Assembly: GCF_023656565.1 (NCBI RefSeq)
Contig: NZ_JAMOKG010000001.1
Span: forward strand, 936,456-1,000,455
Length of the DNA stretch: 64,000 nt
Source: Flavobacterium tyrosinilyticum
GTDB taxonomy: Bacteria > Bacteroidota > Bacteroidia > Flavobacteriales > Flavobacteriaceae
Direction: 5' to 3'
Numbering within the stretch: the first letter of the stretch is position 1; each line of letters starts with the position of its first letter. Below are positions 36,928 through 46,538 of the stretch, piece after piece. Position numbers and translations under genes: made by a program. A model generated the notes under the pieces. The model was not told the DNA's origin and did no database searches. It saw nothing but the letters and a program-made list of their open reading frames with translations.

Positions 36928-39900
36928 ATGAAGACAAAACTACTCTTGTTGCTGTTACTGGCAAATTTTTCTATTTATGCACAAACAACAGCTATTCCTG
37001 ACATTAATTTTGAAAAAAAATTGATTGCTCTAGGAATTGATTCTGGTACTCCCGACGGACAAGTACTTACATCAAAAGTTAGTTCGCTAACCAGACTAGA
37101 TGTTTCGTTTAGTTCTATTGCAGATTTAACTGGTATTGAAGCCTTTACTTCCTTAATAGAATTAACCTGTTATTACAATTCTCTAACAGCTCTTAATCTG
37201 TCTAAAAATACAAACTTGCAGGCATTATATTGTTCAGACAATCAATTGGAGACTCTTGATCTATCGAACAATATAAAATTATTAAACTTATCTTGCGGTC
37301 AAAATAAATTGACCAGTTTAAATCTTACAAAAAACAGTGTCTTAAGTGATTTAAGCTGTTCTAGTAACAAATTAACGAGCATAGATCTGACTAATAATGT
37401 TGCTCTTAAGGATTTAAGTTTGTACCAAAACCAATTAACTAGCTTAGATTTATCTAAAAATGTTTTACTTGCAAGATTTAGCTGTGAAGGTAATTATTTA
37501 ACCAGTTTAAATCTTACAAACAATCCTAGCTTAGTCAATTTAACTGCAGGACGCAATAATTTTACCAGTTTGGATCTTTCTAAAAATTTGGATTTGCAAG
37601 CTGTGCATATTTATAATGGCTCTTTAACGACACTTAATATTTCAAAAAACATCAATTTAAAAACACTTACCTGTTCTTCTAATAGATTAACAAGTTTGGA
37701 TGTTTCTAATAACCTTTACTTAAATTATTTAGAATGTTCGAGCAATTTACTGACAAGTCTTGATGTAAGTAAAAATATCTTATTAACTAATTTGTCTTGT
37801 GGTTATAATTCAGCTATTACAACTTTAAATGTAGCAAGTAATACTGCCTTAAAAACTTTAGATATCGCTAGCTGTAAACTCACAACTATAGACGTTTCTT
37901 TAAATAAGGACTTAACTTCTTTAAATGTAAGCTCCAATAAATTGTCTAGCTTAAATGTCTCTAGTAATACAAACCTGAAAAGTTTAAGCTGCTCAAATAA
38001 TGCTCTAACAAGTTTAGATATTACCCAACTTGGCTCACTAAATGAATTGCAATGCAACAACAATCAATTAACTGATTTGAATGTTTCTAAGAATTCTAAT
38101 CTAAATGTAATAAATTGTTCTGGCAATAAATTGACTTCTTTGGATTTGTCTAACAACAAAATCTTAACCGATTTATCTTGTCAGTCCAATAAAATTACAA
38201 CATTAGATTTCTCTAAAAATACATCTTTAGTTAATTTAAATTGTTCTAGTAATAGTTTACTAAATTTAAATTTAAAGAATGGGAAAAACTCTTTAATTAA
38301 TAAAGTTTTTTTTAATATAAATACAAATCCAACTTTGCTGTGTGTACAAGTAGATGATGTTGCTTTTTCAAATGCAAATTGGACAAAAAAAGATGCAGGT
38401 ACTAGTTTTAATACCAATTGCAATCAGTATACAGCTATTCCAGACCCTGCTTTTGAAAGCAAATTGATTGCTCTTGGATTTGACACAGATGGGAAAAACG
38501 GATTAGTTTTAAATTCAAATATTGCAGCATTAACTTCTCTTAATGTTTCAAATAGTTCGATAACTAATTTAAGCGGTATAGAAGGATTTGTTAGCCTAAA
38601 AGATCTTAACTGCTCAAATAATTTATTGGAAAACTTAGATCTTTCTAAAAATACAGCAATAAATTCATTAAATACGACTGGCAATAAAAGCTTAACATGT
38701 GTTCAGGTTGCCAATGTTTCAGAGATCAATAATTGGACAATTACAAAAGATGCTATAACTAGTTTTGGCATAGATTGTAATGCTTATACACTTATTCCAG
38801 ATTCTAAATTTGAAGATAAACTTATTGCTCTTGGAATTGATACTGATGGAAAAAATGGAAAAGTAATCACTAAAAGCATCTCTTCTATAACCTCTCTCGA
38901 TGTTACCAATTCATCTATATCTGATTTAACTGGGATTCAAGATTTCACAGCTCTAAAAGAATTATCTTGTGCTCAAAATAGTTTTGAAACGGTAGATCTT
39001 TCAAAAAACATTGCCTTAACTAGCTTTTATTCTTCTGGTAATTCGGGTAGTGCTGTAGGAGGTGGTAATGGTAAATTAAAATCTTTGGATTTTTCTAAGA
39101 ACACAAACTTAAAATCATTAAGCTGTTCATTGAACCAAATTTCATCGCTTAATATTTCAGGATGTAATCAGTTAACCTATTTAGACTGCAGCAGTAACAA
39201 TATTTCGTATATTGATATTACAAGTACTTCACTTACATCTTTAAATGTTTATGGCAATCCATTTACTAATATTGACGTAACTAAAAATCCGAAACTTACT
39301 TATTTAGACGTTGGTTACACCAAAATAAAGGCAATAGATTTATCTAACACCCCTTTATTGGAGTCCTTTTTCTGCCACAATAATAGTGTTACTTCTTTAG
39401 ACATTTCAAAATGTCCAAACATAATTTACCTAAATGTTTCTTATAATCAGCTGGTAAATCTAAATTTAAAGAACAATAACAATAGAAAAATTGCGACAAA
39501 TATTTCGTTTTATAATTTCAAAAACAATCCTAATTTAACTTGTATTCAAGTTGATGACGTATCTTTTGCAAATGCGAACTTAAGTGCGTTAAAAGATGGA
39601 ACGGCAAGTTTTTCTACTTTTTGTGAGCCTGTTGTAGCATATACTACTATACCAGACATCAATTTCGAAAAGAAACTTATCGCATTAGGTATTGATAAGG
39701 ATGGAGAAAATGGAAAAGTTGCAACTTCAAGCATTACTTCTGTCGCTTCTTTAAATGTTTCAGGTTCTAATATTAAAGACTTAACTGGTATTAAGGATTT
39801 TGCTTCATTAAACTCGTTGGATTGCAGCAACAATCAATTGACTGTTTTGGATGTTTCTGAAAACAACAACTTGAAGAAATTAAATGTTAGCAAAAACCAA

Positions 39901-42900
39901 TTATCAAAACTTGCACTTGATAAAAATGCACCGCTGAATGATTTAAACATTAGCAATAATAATTTTGTTTCGATCGACATTTCAAAAAACACGAACTTAA
40001 GTACTTTTAACTGTAGTTATAATAACTTCGTAGTTTTAAATACTGCCAATAACACCAATCTTACTTTCTTAAGCTGTGGTTTTAATAAATTAGCCAATCT
40101 TGATGTTTCTAAAAATACCAATTTGAAAGAGCTGGAATGTTCAAACAACAACATTTACAATCTTAATTTGAAAAATGGAAACAACGCCAATATGCAAAGA
40201 ATGATTTTTGGCAATTTTACCAATAATCCAAATCTATCTTGTATTCAAGTTGATAATGCGGCTTATTCTACTGAAAATTGGATTGCAAAAGATTCGAATG
40301 CTTCCTATTCTGAAGCATGTGCAGAGAATGTTCAATATACTCTTATTCCTGATGTTAATTTTGAAAATGCATTAATCGCTCTAGGATACGATTCTGGCAA
40401 AGCAGATGGGAAGGTATTGACCTCAAAAATTAATACTGTTACTTCTTTATATGTTGTAGAAAAATCTATTACAAACTTAAAAGGAATTGAAGATTTTACT
40501 TCGCTAAGTATATTTTCTTGTAGCGCAAATCAGGTAACATCTTTAGATGTTTCTAAAAACTCCGCTTTGACTGTTTTATATTGTGATAGAAATAAATTAA
40601 CAACTCTTGATGTTTCCAAAAATACTGGTTTAGTAACTCTTGGCATCAGTAATAATCAAATAGAAGACATAGACCTATCTAACAATTTATCTTTAGTGAA
40701 TTTTTATGGAGCTTCTAACAAATTGAGCAGCTTAAATACATCTAAAAACTTAAAATTAGGTTCTTTAACTATTGACAATAATAAACTAACCGCATTAGAC
40801 ATATCTCAAAATACAGAATTAAAGGAACTTTATTGTTCTACTAATACTTTAAACAGTTTAAATATCTCTAAGAATGTTAATCTTATGTATTTAAATGTTT
40901 ACTACAACAATTTAACAAGCTTAGATGTTTCTAAAAATACTGCTTTAATTACCTTAGATTGTTCTTATAATAAATTGAGCAGTATTAATGTTTCTAAAAA
41001 CAAAGCCTTATCTACATTCTATTGCAGCAGCAATAAAATAACAGATTTAGACCTTTCGGGCAATACTGCTTTGACGAAGTTTTTCTGCGGAGGCAACACT
41101 TTGAAAAGCTTAAACTTAAAAAATGGTAATAATACCAAATTAACAGTGAGCCTTACAAGCAATCCAAACTTAAGCTGTATACAGGTAGATGATGTTGATT
41201 ATGCAAATAACAATTGGAGCGCTCAAAAAGACAAAACAGCTTCTTTTAACGTAGACTGTGCTTTCTCTACTCTTATTCCAGATCCTGCTTTTGAAGATAA
41301 ACTAATAGCTTTAGAGATTGACAAAGATGGTAAAAACGGAAAAGTATTAACTTCAAGTATTGTAAACCTAACTTCTTTAGATGTTTCTGGAAGTCAGATT
41401 AACGATTTAACAGGGATTCAAGATTTTACTGCGCTAGAATCTTTAACCGCTAGTGAGAATAATTTAACTAAGATTGACGTATCTAAAAATCAAAATTTAA
41501 CTCGTTTAAACGTTGGCCAAAACAAGTTGACAGCATTGAACGTTATAAATAATGTGGCACTACAGGCGATATATTGTAATAACAATGCAATTAAAAGTCT
41601 TGATTTGTCGAAGAACGTGAAATTGACGGAGATTTATTGTCCAGACAACAAACTTGTTTCCTTAAATTTAAAAAATGGAAATAATGCCGCTAACAATGGT
41701 CCAAGCATTAAAAACTTTACTAATAATCCAGATTTAACTTGTATCCAAGTTGATGATGTAGATTACTCTAATACAAATTGGGCTTATTTTAAAGATGCTA
41801 CTGCAAATTACAGTTCAAACTGCGATTATTTCACAGCTATTCCTGATATCAATTTTGAAAAGAAATTAATTGCTTTAGGCATTGATACTGATGGAGAAAA
41901 TGGTAAAGTCGCTACCTCAAACATTCTTCATATAAAAGACTTAGACGTTTCTTCAAGCTCTATTAAAGACTTAACGGGTATTCAAGATTTTATTTCGTTA
42001 GAAAGATTATCCTCTAAATCAAATCAATTAACTACTTTGGATTTAAGCAAAAACACCGCTCTTTATAGCTTAACTGCCGATTCCAATTCATTAACAACTG
42101 TAAACATAACAGGCAATCAAGCCTTAACAACGCTTTCGTTAAGCTCTAACAGAATTGCTGATTTAGATATTTCTAAAAACACAGCTTTAAATTATTTAGA
42201 TTTAGGTTACAACCAAATTAAAAGACTAGATGCTTCTAATCATAAAAAATTGGTTTCGCTAAAAGTCAACAACAATCAGTTAGTATATCTAAACCTTCAA
42301 AATGGTAAAAACCAATTACTAACGAATGCTAATTTTACTTGTAAAGGAAACTTACTCTTATCTTGTATTCTTGTTGATGATATTAATTATGCTAACACCA
42401 ATTGGTTAGATAAAAAAGACAACGCCGCAAATTATAATACAGAATGTACAGGTGAATTGGCTTTACCAGTAAACAACTTTACTGTCGAAACCAAATCAGA
42501 ATCTTGCTTAGGAGAAAATAACGGAGAAATTACGATTGTTGGAACAGCTCCGCTTGCTTACAATGCGACAATTAACGACAAGCCTTATACCTTTACGAAT
42601 AATGCTTTAAAACTTACAGCATTAACTCCAGGAGTTTACAATATCAAGATTACGATTCCTGAAATGATTTATGAACAAATTTTTAATGTAACTATTCAAA
42701 AAGGTGCAACTGCTACAGGAAAATCTAGCATAAGCGCTAAGAATGTAGAAGTTGAAATTACTGAAGGAACTGCTCCTTTTACTGTATTTGTTAATGGTAC
42801 AGAACAATTTCAGACAACAGATACAAACTTTACAGTTTCTATGCAAACAGCTGGATTAGTTGAAGTGGCAACGGCAAAAGCTTGCGAAGGTGTTTTTGCT

Positions 42901-43164
42901 AAAAAAGTTTCTTCTTACGAATTGGGGACAATACTTGCCGCTTATCCGAACCCAACTACTGGAATTATTGAAATTGAAATTCCAAGCACTAAAACTGAAA
43001 TTGCAATTGAACTATACAATTTTGGAGGCCAATTAGTTTCTCACGGAACTTACACTATTGAAAACGGAAAAGCTCTTTTAAATCTTGAAAAATTACCTTC
43101 AGGAATTTATGCTGCTAAAGTCAATTTAGAAACTCCAGAATACATTAAAATTATAAAAAAATAA
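36928..43164 (+). CDS. Giant modular leucine-rich-repeat protein with T9SS sorting domain
   Basis: 2,078 residues with a signal peptide (KTKLLLLLLLANFSIYAQ). Seven modules begin near residues 21, 497, 620, 904, 1136, 1447 and 1636. Each starts with a cap of the type IPDINFEKKLIALGID, runs through leucine-rich repeats of about 21 residues (LTSLDLSKN then LxxLxCSxN) and ends with a CIQVDDVxYxNxNW cap and a closing Cys. After 1841 come a SprB-like beta segment and a type A T9SS sorting tail (AAYPNPTTGIIEIE to the terminal IIKK). Secreted to the surface, it probably binds proteins or glycans. The FN3 lipoprotein gene follows after 2 bases. Confidence 0.93.
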   Translation: MKTKLLLLLLLANFSIYAQTTAIPDINFEKKLIALGIDSGTPDGQVLTSKVSSLTRLDVSFSSIADLTGIEAFTSLIELTCYYNSLTALNLSKNTNLQALYCSDNQLETLDLSNNIKLLNLSCGQNKLTSLNLTKNSVLSDLSCSSNKLTSIDLTNNVALKDLSLYQNQLTSLDLSKNVLLARFSCEGNYLTSLNLTNNPSLVNLTAGRNNFTSLDLSKNLDLQAVHIYNGSLTTLNISKNINLKTLTCSSNRLTSLDVSNNLYLNYLECSSNLLTSLDVSKNILLTNLSCGYNSAITTLNVASNTALKTLDIASCKLTTIDVSLNKDLTSLNVSSNKLSSLNVSSNTNLKSLSCSNNALTSLDITQLGSLNELQCNNNQLTDLNVSKNSNLNVINCSGNKLTSLDLSNNKILTDLSCQSNKITTLDFSKNTSLVNLNCSSNSLLNLNLKNGKNSLINKVFFNINTNPTLLCVQVDDVAFSNANWTKKDAGTSFNTNCNQYTAIPDPAFESKLIALGFDTDGKNGLVLNSNIAALTSLNVSNSSITNLSGIEGFVSLKDLNCSNNLLENLDLSKNTAINSLNTTGNKSLTCVQVANVSEINNWTITKDAITSFGIDCNAYTLIPDSKFEDKLIALGIDTDGKNGKVITKSISSITSLDVTNSSISDLTGIQDFTALKELSCAQNSFETVDLSKNIALTSFYSSGNSGSAVGGGNGKLKSLDFSKNTNLKSLSCSLNQISSLNISGCNQLTYLDCSSNNISYIDITSTSLTSLNVYGNPFTNIDVTKNPKLTYLDVGYTKIKAIDLSNTPLLESFFCHNNSVTSLDISKCPNIIYLNVSYNQLVNLNLKNNNNRKIATNISFYNFKNNPNLTCIQVDDVSFANANLSALKDGTASFSTFCEPVVAYTTIPDINFEKKLIALGIDKDGENGKVATSSITSVASLNVSGSNIKDLTGIKDFASLNSLDCSNNQLTVLDVSENNNLKKLNVSKNQLSKLALDKNAPLNDLNISNNNFVSIDISKNTNLSTFNCSYNNFVVLNTANNTNLTFLSCGFNKLANLDVSKNTNLKELECSNNNIYNLNLKNGNNANMQRMIFGNFTNNPNLSCIQVDNAAYSTENWIAKDSNASYSEACAENVQYTLIPDVNFENALIALGYDSGKADGKVLTSKINTVTSLYVVEKSITNLKGIEDFTSLSIFSCSANQVTSLDVSKNSALTVLYCDRNKLTTLDVSKNTGLVTLGISNNQIEDIDLSNNLSLVNFYGASNKLSSLNTSKNLKLGSLTIDNNKLTALDISQNTELKELYCSTNTLNSLNISKNVNLMYLNVYYNNLTSLDVSKNTALITLDCSYNKLSSINVSKNKALSTFYCSSNKITDLDLSGNTALTKFFCGGNTLKSLNLKNGNNTKLTVSLTSNPNLSCIQVDDVDYANNNWSAQKDKTASFNVDCAFSTLIPDPAFEDKLIALEIDKDGKNGKVLTSSIVNLTSLDVSGSQINDLTGIQDFTALESLTASENNLTKIDVSKNQNLTRLNVGQNKLTALNVINNVALQAIYCNNNAIKSLDLSKNVKLTEIYCPDNKLVSLNLKNGNNAANNGPSIKNFTNNPDLTCIQVDDVDYSNTNWAYFKDATANYSSNCDYFTAIPDINFEKKLIALGIDTDGENGKVATSNILHIKDLDVSSSSIKDLTGIQDFISLERLSSKSNQLTTLDLSKNTALYSLTADSNSLTTVNITGNQALTTLSLSSNRIADLDISKNTALNYLDLGYNQIKRLDASNHKKLVSLKVNNNQLVYLNLQNGKNQLLTNANFTCKGNLLLSCILVDDINYANTNWLDKKDNAANYNTECTGELALPVNNFTVETKSESCLGENNGEITIVGTAPLAYNATINDKPYTFTNNALKLTALTPGVYNIKITIPEMIYEQIFNVTIQKGATATGKSSISAKNVEVEITEGTAPFTVFVNGTEQFQTTDTNFTVSMQTAGLVEVATAKACEGVFAKKVSSYELGTILAAYPNPTTGIIEIEIPSTKTEIAIELYNFGGQLVSHGTYTIENGKALLNLEKLPSGIYAAKVNLETPEYIKIIKK

Positions 43165-43166
43165 AG

Positions 43167-43868
43167 ATGAAGAATTCTATATACCTTTCAATAATCTCTT
43201 TAGTATTTGCTGCTTGCGGAAGCGGAGGCGGAGACGACCCTGTTACTCCACCTGCAGTTAATACGGCTCCGACAGTTCCTGTATTAACACTTCCTGCTGA
43301 TAATAAATTATGTTTAGACAATAATGTTTCTTTTCAGTGGAATGCTTCAACCGATGAGCAAAAAGATGCGATTGTTTATCAAATTCAAATTGCAAAAGAT
43401 AATGCATTCTCTCAAATTGTAAGTACGCTAGATAATTCGTCTCTTTCGACAAGTGCTTTAGCATTAGAAAAAAATACAGCGTATTACTGGAGAGTAAAAG
43501 CGACAGATGCCAAAGGATTGTCAAGCGCTTATTCGTCAACATTTAAATTTTACACTGCTGGTACAGCTGTTGTGAATCATTTGCCTTTTTCTCCAGAATT
43601 GATCGCTCCAGTTTTAAATGGAAACATCGGTACATCATCTGCAAATTTAAGCTGGAATGCTTTCGATGTTGATACGTCTGACATTCTTACTTATGATGTC
43701 TATTTTGGAACTGCAAATCCGCCAACTGCAAAAGTAGGTGACAATATAACTTCAAAAGCATTTGAGGTAGCGCTACAGCCAACTACACAGTATTACTGGA
43801 GAGTGGTTGTAAAAGACAATAAAGGCGGTGAATCCGTAGGTCAGGTTTGGAAATTCAAGACCAACTAA
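43167..43868 (+). CDS. Lipoprotein with two fibronectin type III-like domains
   Basis: 233 residues. Lipoprotein signal (ISLVFAACGSGGG, Cys about 17), a Gly/Asp/Pro-rich linker, then two FN3-like domains (about 40-130 and 140-233), both with the YYWRV strand (TAYYWRVKATD and TQYYWRVVVKD). It starts 2 bases after the stop of the giant LRR gene, so the two are certainly co-transcribed. It may anchor or display the LRR protein at the outer membrane; this is inferred. Confidence 0.88.
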   Translation: MKNSIYLSIISLVFAACGSGGGDDPVTPPAVNTAPTVPVLTLPADNKLCLDNNVSFQWNASTDEQKDAIVYQIQIAKDNAFSQIVSTLDNSSLSTSALALEKNTAYYWRVKATDAKGLSSAYSSTFKFYTAGTAVVNHLPFSPELIAPVLNGNIGTSSANLSWNAFDVDTSDILTYDVYFGTANPPTAKVGDNITSKAFEVALQPTTQYYWRVVVKDNKGGESVGQVWKFKTN

Positions 43869-43895
43869 ACTTCATAATTACAATTAGTTAAAACC

Positions 43896-43937
43896 AAAAA
43901 ATCCCATTTTCATTAAGTTGAAAATGGGATTTTTTTA
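43896..43937. terminator. Bidirectional terminator after the LRR/FN3 operon
   Basis: Arms AAAAAATCCCATTTTC and complement with an eight-base loop. T7 on the plus strand and A6 on the other side mean it also fits the converging gene ending at 43954. Confidence 0.85.
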
Positions 43938-43953
43938 TATTGATTATATTCTC

Positions 43954-44811
43954 TTAAAAAATATCTTCGCAAGTAAAAACCTCTTTCAATCGAACGCCTT
44001 TTTCGGTATGTTCTACAGTTATAATCTCATTGTGTGCATCGTGCTCCAAAAACAGATAATGATTCTGATCTGCTGCTAAATTCAAGAATTTCGATTTCTC
44101 AGGCATTGTCAGCAAAGGTCTTGTATCGTATCCCATAACATATGGAAGCGGAATATGCCCAGCTGTAGCCAATAAATCGGCACAAAAAACAATCGTTTTA
44201 TCTTGATATTTGATATAAGGAATCATTTGTTTTTCGGTATGACCGTCAACATAATAAATATCAAACTCAAGTTCTTTTGAAAAACCAAAATCAGATTCTG
44301 GTCTTTCAATAAAATTCAATTGTCCGCTTTCTTGCATTGGCAGAATATTTTCAGACAAGAACGAAGCTTTTTCTCTAGCGTTGGGTTTTGTCGCCCATTC
44401 CCAATGATTTTCGTTGGTCCAAAATTTAGCATTTTTAAAAGCTGGCTCGTAACCTGTTTTATCAGCATTCCATTGAACACTTCCTCCGCAATGATCAAAA
44501 TGAAGATGCGTCATAAAAACGTCGGTAATATCATCTCGATTGAAACCATATTTTGCCAGAGATTTATCTAAAGAGTGTGATCCCCAAAGCGAATAGTACC
44601 CGAAGAATTTTTCTGATTGCTTATCGCCCATTCCTGTGTCGATCAAAATAAGACGATTTCCGTCTTCGATCAATAAACAGCGTGCAGCAATATCGATAAG
44701 ATTATTGGCATCGGCAGGATTTGTTTTATTCCAAATTGTTTTAGGAACAACGCCAAACATTGCGCCTCCATCTAACTTAAAATTTCCAGATTCTATTGGG
44801 TAAAGTTTCAT
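43954..44811 (-). CDS. MBL-fold metallo-hydrolase
   Basis: 285 residues, no signal peptide. The metallo-beta-lactamase motif THLHFDHCGG lies near residue 100. Further metal ligands are in VDGHTEKQM, FCADLLATAGHI and LEHDAHN. The arrangement resembles lactonase-type members (AHL lactonase-like), but substrate specificity cannot be read from the sequence. A single gene between two converging terminators. Confidence 0.85.
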   Translation of the reverse strand: MKLYPIESGNFKLDGGAMFGVVPKTIWNKTNPADANNLIDIAARCLLIEDGNRLILIDTGMGDKQSEKFFGYYSLWGSHSLDKSLAKYGFNRDDITDVFMTHLHFDHCGGSVQWNADKTGYEPAFKNAKFWTNENHWEWATKPNAREKASFLSENILPMQESGQLNFIERPESDFGFSKELEFDIYYVDGHTEKQMIPYIKYQDKTIVFCADLLATAGHIPLPYVMGYDTRPLLTMPEKSKFLNLAADQNHYLFLEHDAHNEIITVEHTEKGVRLKEVFTCEDIF

Positions 44812-44889
44812 GAGAATGATTTTCTAAAAGAACAAAGCTAGAAAATTCAAACTCCTTTTGCTAAAATTTAAAGCTAAAAAACTTTTAGA

Positions 44890-45804
44890 TTAATCTAATG
44901 TAATCGAAGTGCTTCCCATTATTTCCTGCTTATCAAAATAATTCACAAAATAAGTCCCTTTCTTAAACCCATCTGCATTTAAAATTCCGTAAGCATTAAG
45001 AGATTTACCTTGAAAATCGGTACTAACAATAAAACTATAAACCAGTGCTTTATCATTTCCAAATTCAATCAATTTGTTATCTCCTAAAACCGTATTTTTT
45101 TGATCCAAAACTTGAACATAAAAAACTCTTTTTCCTGTCTTTGCAACGGCATTTCCGTTCACAGTAAAACTAATTTTAAGTTTCTTTGCGTTCTTTGCTT
45201 TTGTCGTTTCTAGTTCTGCTCCAGAGTTTTTTTCGCGAAGTGCAATTGCTTTAAAATTGCTTAAATAAAGTTTTGAAGCATCTTTTAAACTCGATTCCAA
45301 TTTCACTTGTTTAGAAATCAAAGTGTCATTTTCTGCCTTTTGTTTGTACATGACAACATTCTGACTTTCTATTTCGGTCAATAAATTTTTATTCTGGGAT
45401 TTTAGTTTTTTAATCTCTAAGACCTTACTGTCCAATGAAGATTTTAGCCCCGAAAGCTGGTTCCGGTAAATTTTAATTTGATCTGCCGACGGATTTTGCG
45501 AAACTTTTATAATTTCCATTAAATTTTCGACATTCTTACGTTCCAGTTCCAACTCTTTAGACAGAGCCGTATTTTCCTGAATGACCAGATCATATGCCGC
45601 TTTCAGTGTACTTAATGAATCTAAAATGTTTTCCTGTTCCGTTCTTTCATTATTAACTACTAAAGCTTTATCGCCTTCGGTTTTAACTTCTTTCTTAATT
45701 TTATCAGATTCACTGCTAAAAACCAATACTGCAGCACCTAATCCAAAAACAAAAATTACTGCCAATAAGGGCTTTAACCACTTATTTTTGTGTTGTTTTT
45801 TCAT
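44890..45804 (-). CDS. Membrane-anchored coiled-coil protein
   Basis: 304 residues. A short basic N-terminus and one hydrophobic helix (residues 11-29, LKPLLAVIFVFGLGAAVLVF). Then a long coiled coil (about 40-185; LELERKNVENLMEIIK and LKSSLDSKVLEIKKLKS). Then a compact beta domain (about 205-304; LKISFTVNGNAVAKTGKRVF). The C-terminal domain is not one I recognise. Probably an envelope-spanning structural protein. It diverges from the suf operon. Confidence 0.75.
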   Translation of the reverse strand: MKKQHKNKWLKPLLAVIFVFGLGAAVLVFSSESDKIKKEVKTEGDKALVVNNERTEQENILDSLSTLKAAYDLVIQENTALSKELELERKNVENLMEIIKVSQNPSADQIKIYRNQLSGLKSSLDSKVLEIKKLKSQNKNLLTEIESQNVVMYKQKAENDTLISKQVKLESSLKDASKLYLSNFKAIALREKNSGAELETTKAKNAKKLKISFTVNGNAVAKTGKRVFYVQVLDQKNTVLGDNKLIEFGNDKALVYSFIVSTDFQGKSLNAYGILNADGFKKGTYFVNYFDKQEIMGSTSITLD

Positions 45805-46123
45805 AATTACTCACAATTTTCTGCAAAAGTACCGAATAAATAATGGCTATAATCAGTAGAAATACTTGTTTTTTAACATTAAGGAGCGATATTTGCAGCA
45901 CGATTCAAAAAACAATTCCTTTTCGAATTTTGATTCCGATTTTGTCAAAATAAGTATTATCTATTTTCACATTTGTTATAATAATGTGAACCGTTATGGA
46001 AAAAGGTTTTTAAGTCGTATCTTTGCAGATAATTTCTATTTAACATTGAAAATTAGCGTTTTAAATCTGTAATAAATTCATTACAGACAAAAAATGTTCA
46101 TTAAAAACAAACATCTAAGAACA
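45805..46123 (+). promoter_or_regulatory. Promoter region of the suf operon
   Basis: 319 bases without a credible gene. It holds a -7 box TATCTTTG at 46018-46025. Two perfect inverted repeats flank it: TTCACATT-9-AATGTGAA (45966-45990) upstream and TCTGTAAT-6-ATTACAGA (46066-46087) downstream, the latter within the expected leader. No -33 TTG was found at the right spacing. Confidence 0.6.
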
Positions 46124-46453
46124 ATGATAAAAGTTTCTGATACTGCCAAAAAGAAAATCATCGACCTGATGACGGATGATGGTTTTGACGCCGCAAGCGA
46201 CTACGTAAGAGTAGGCGTGAAAAGTGGTGGATGCTCTGGTTTGTCTTACGATTTAAAATTTGACAAAACCAAAGGAGATGACGACAAAATATTCGTTGAC
46301 AACGACATACAAATTGCTGTAGAAAAAAAATCATTCCTTTATTTAGCTGGGACAATTTTAGAATTCTCTGGCGGATTAAACGGAAAAGGATTTGTTTTCA
46401 ACAATCCGAACGCAAGCAGAACTTGCGGATGCGGAGAATCATTCTCTCTTTAG
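46124..46453 (+). CDS. HesB/IscA-type Fe-S carrier protein
   Basis: 109 residues from the ATG at 46124 (MIKVSDTAKKKI); an in-frame ATG 30 bases upstream gives an atypical extension. The three cluster-binding cysteines are Cys37 (SGGCSGLSY), Cys101 and Cys103 (TCGCGESF). It receives and delivers iron-sulphur clusters (A-type carrier, SufA/ErpA/IscA). First gene of the suf operon; the 85-base spacer to sufB is low-complexity (CTTT/AGAC-like units). Confidence 0.93.
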   Translation: MIKVSDTAKKKIIDLMTDDGFDAASDYVRVGVKSGGCSGLSYDLKFDKTKGDDDKIFVDNDIQIAVEKKSFLYLAGTILEFSGGLNGKGFVFNNPNASRTCGCGESFSL

Positions 46454-46538
46454 TCAAAAGCTGAAAGTTGTAAGTCATTAAAGACTTCAATTGACTTTCG
46501 AACTTTAGACTTTAAAACATTAGACAATAACAAAAATA

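Noticed and set aside
37803..39833. Several minus-strand open frames inside the LRR gene
   Set aside because: They are antisense shadows of the repetitive plus-strand gene.
36928..43164. CRISPR-like periodicity at about 63 bases
   Set aside because: The period is the 21-residue leucine-rich repeat of a coding gene, not spaced identical repeats.
45966..45990. Crp-type operator before suf
   Set aside because: The half-sites are in the opposite orientation (TCACA first, TGTGA second) to the Crp consensus.
45866..46072. 68-codon open frame in the suf promoter region
   Set aside because: Covers the -7 box and a palindrome, has atypical composition and ends in the leader; judged non-coding.
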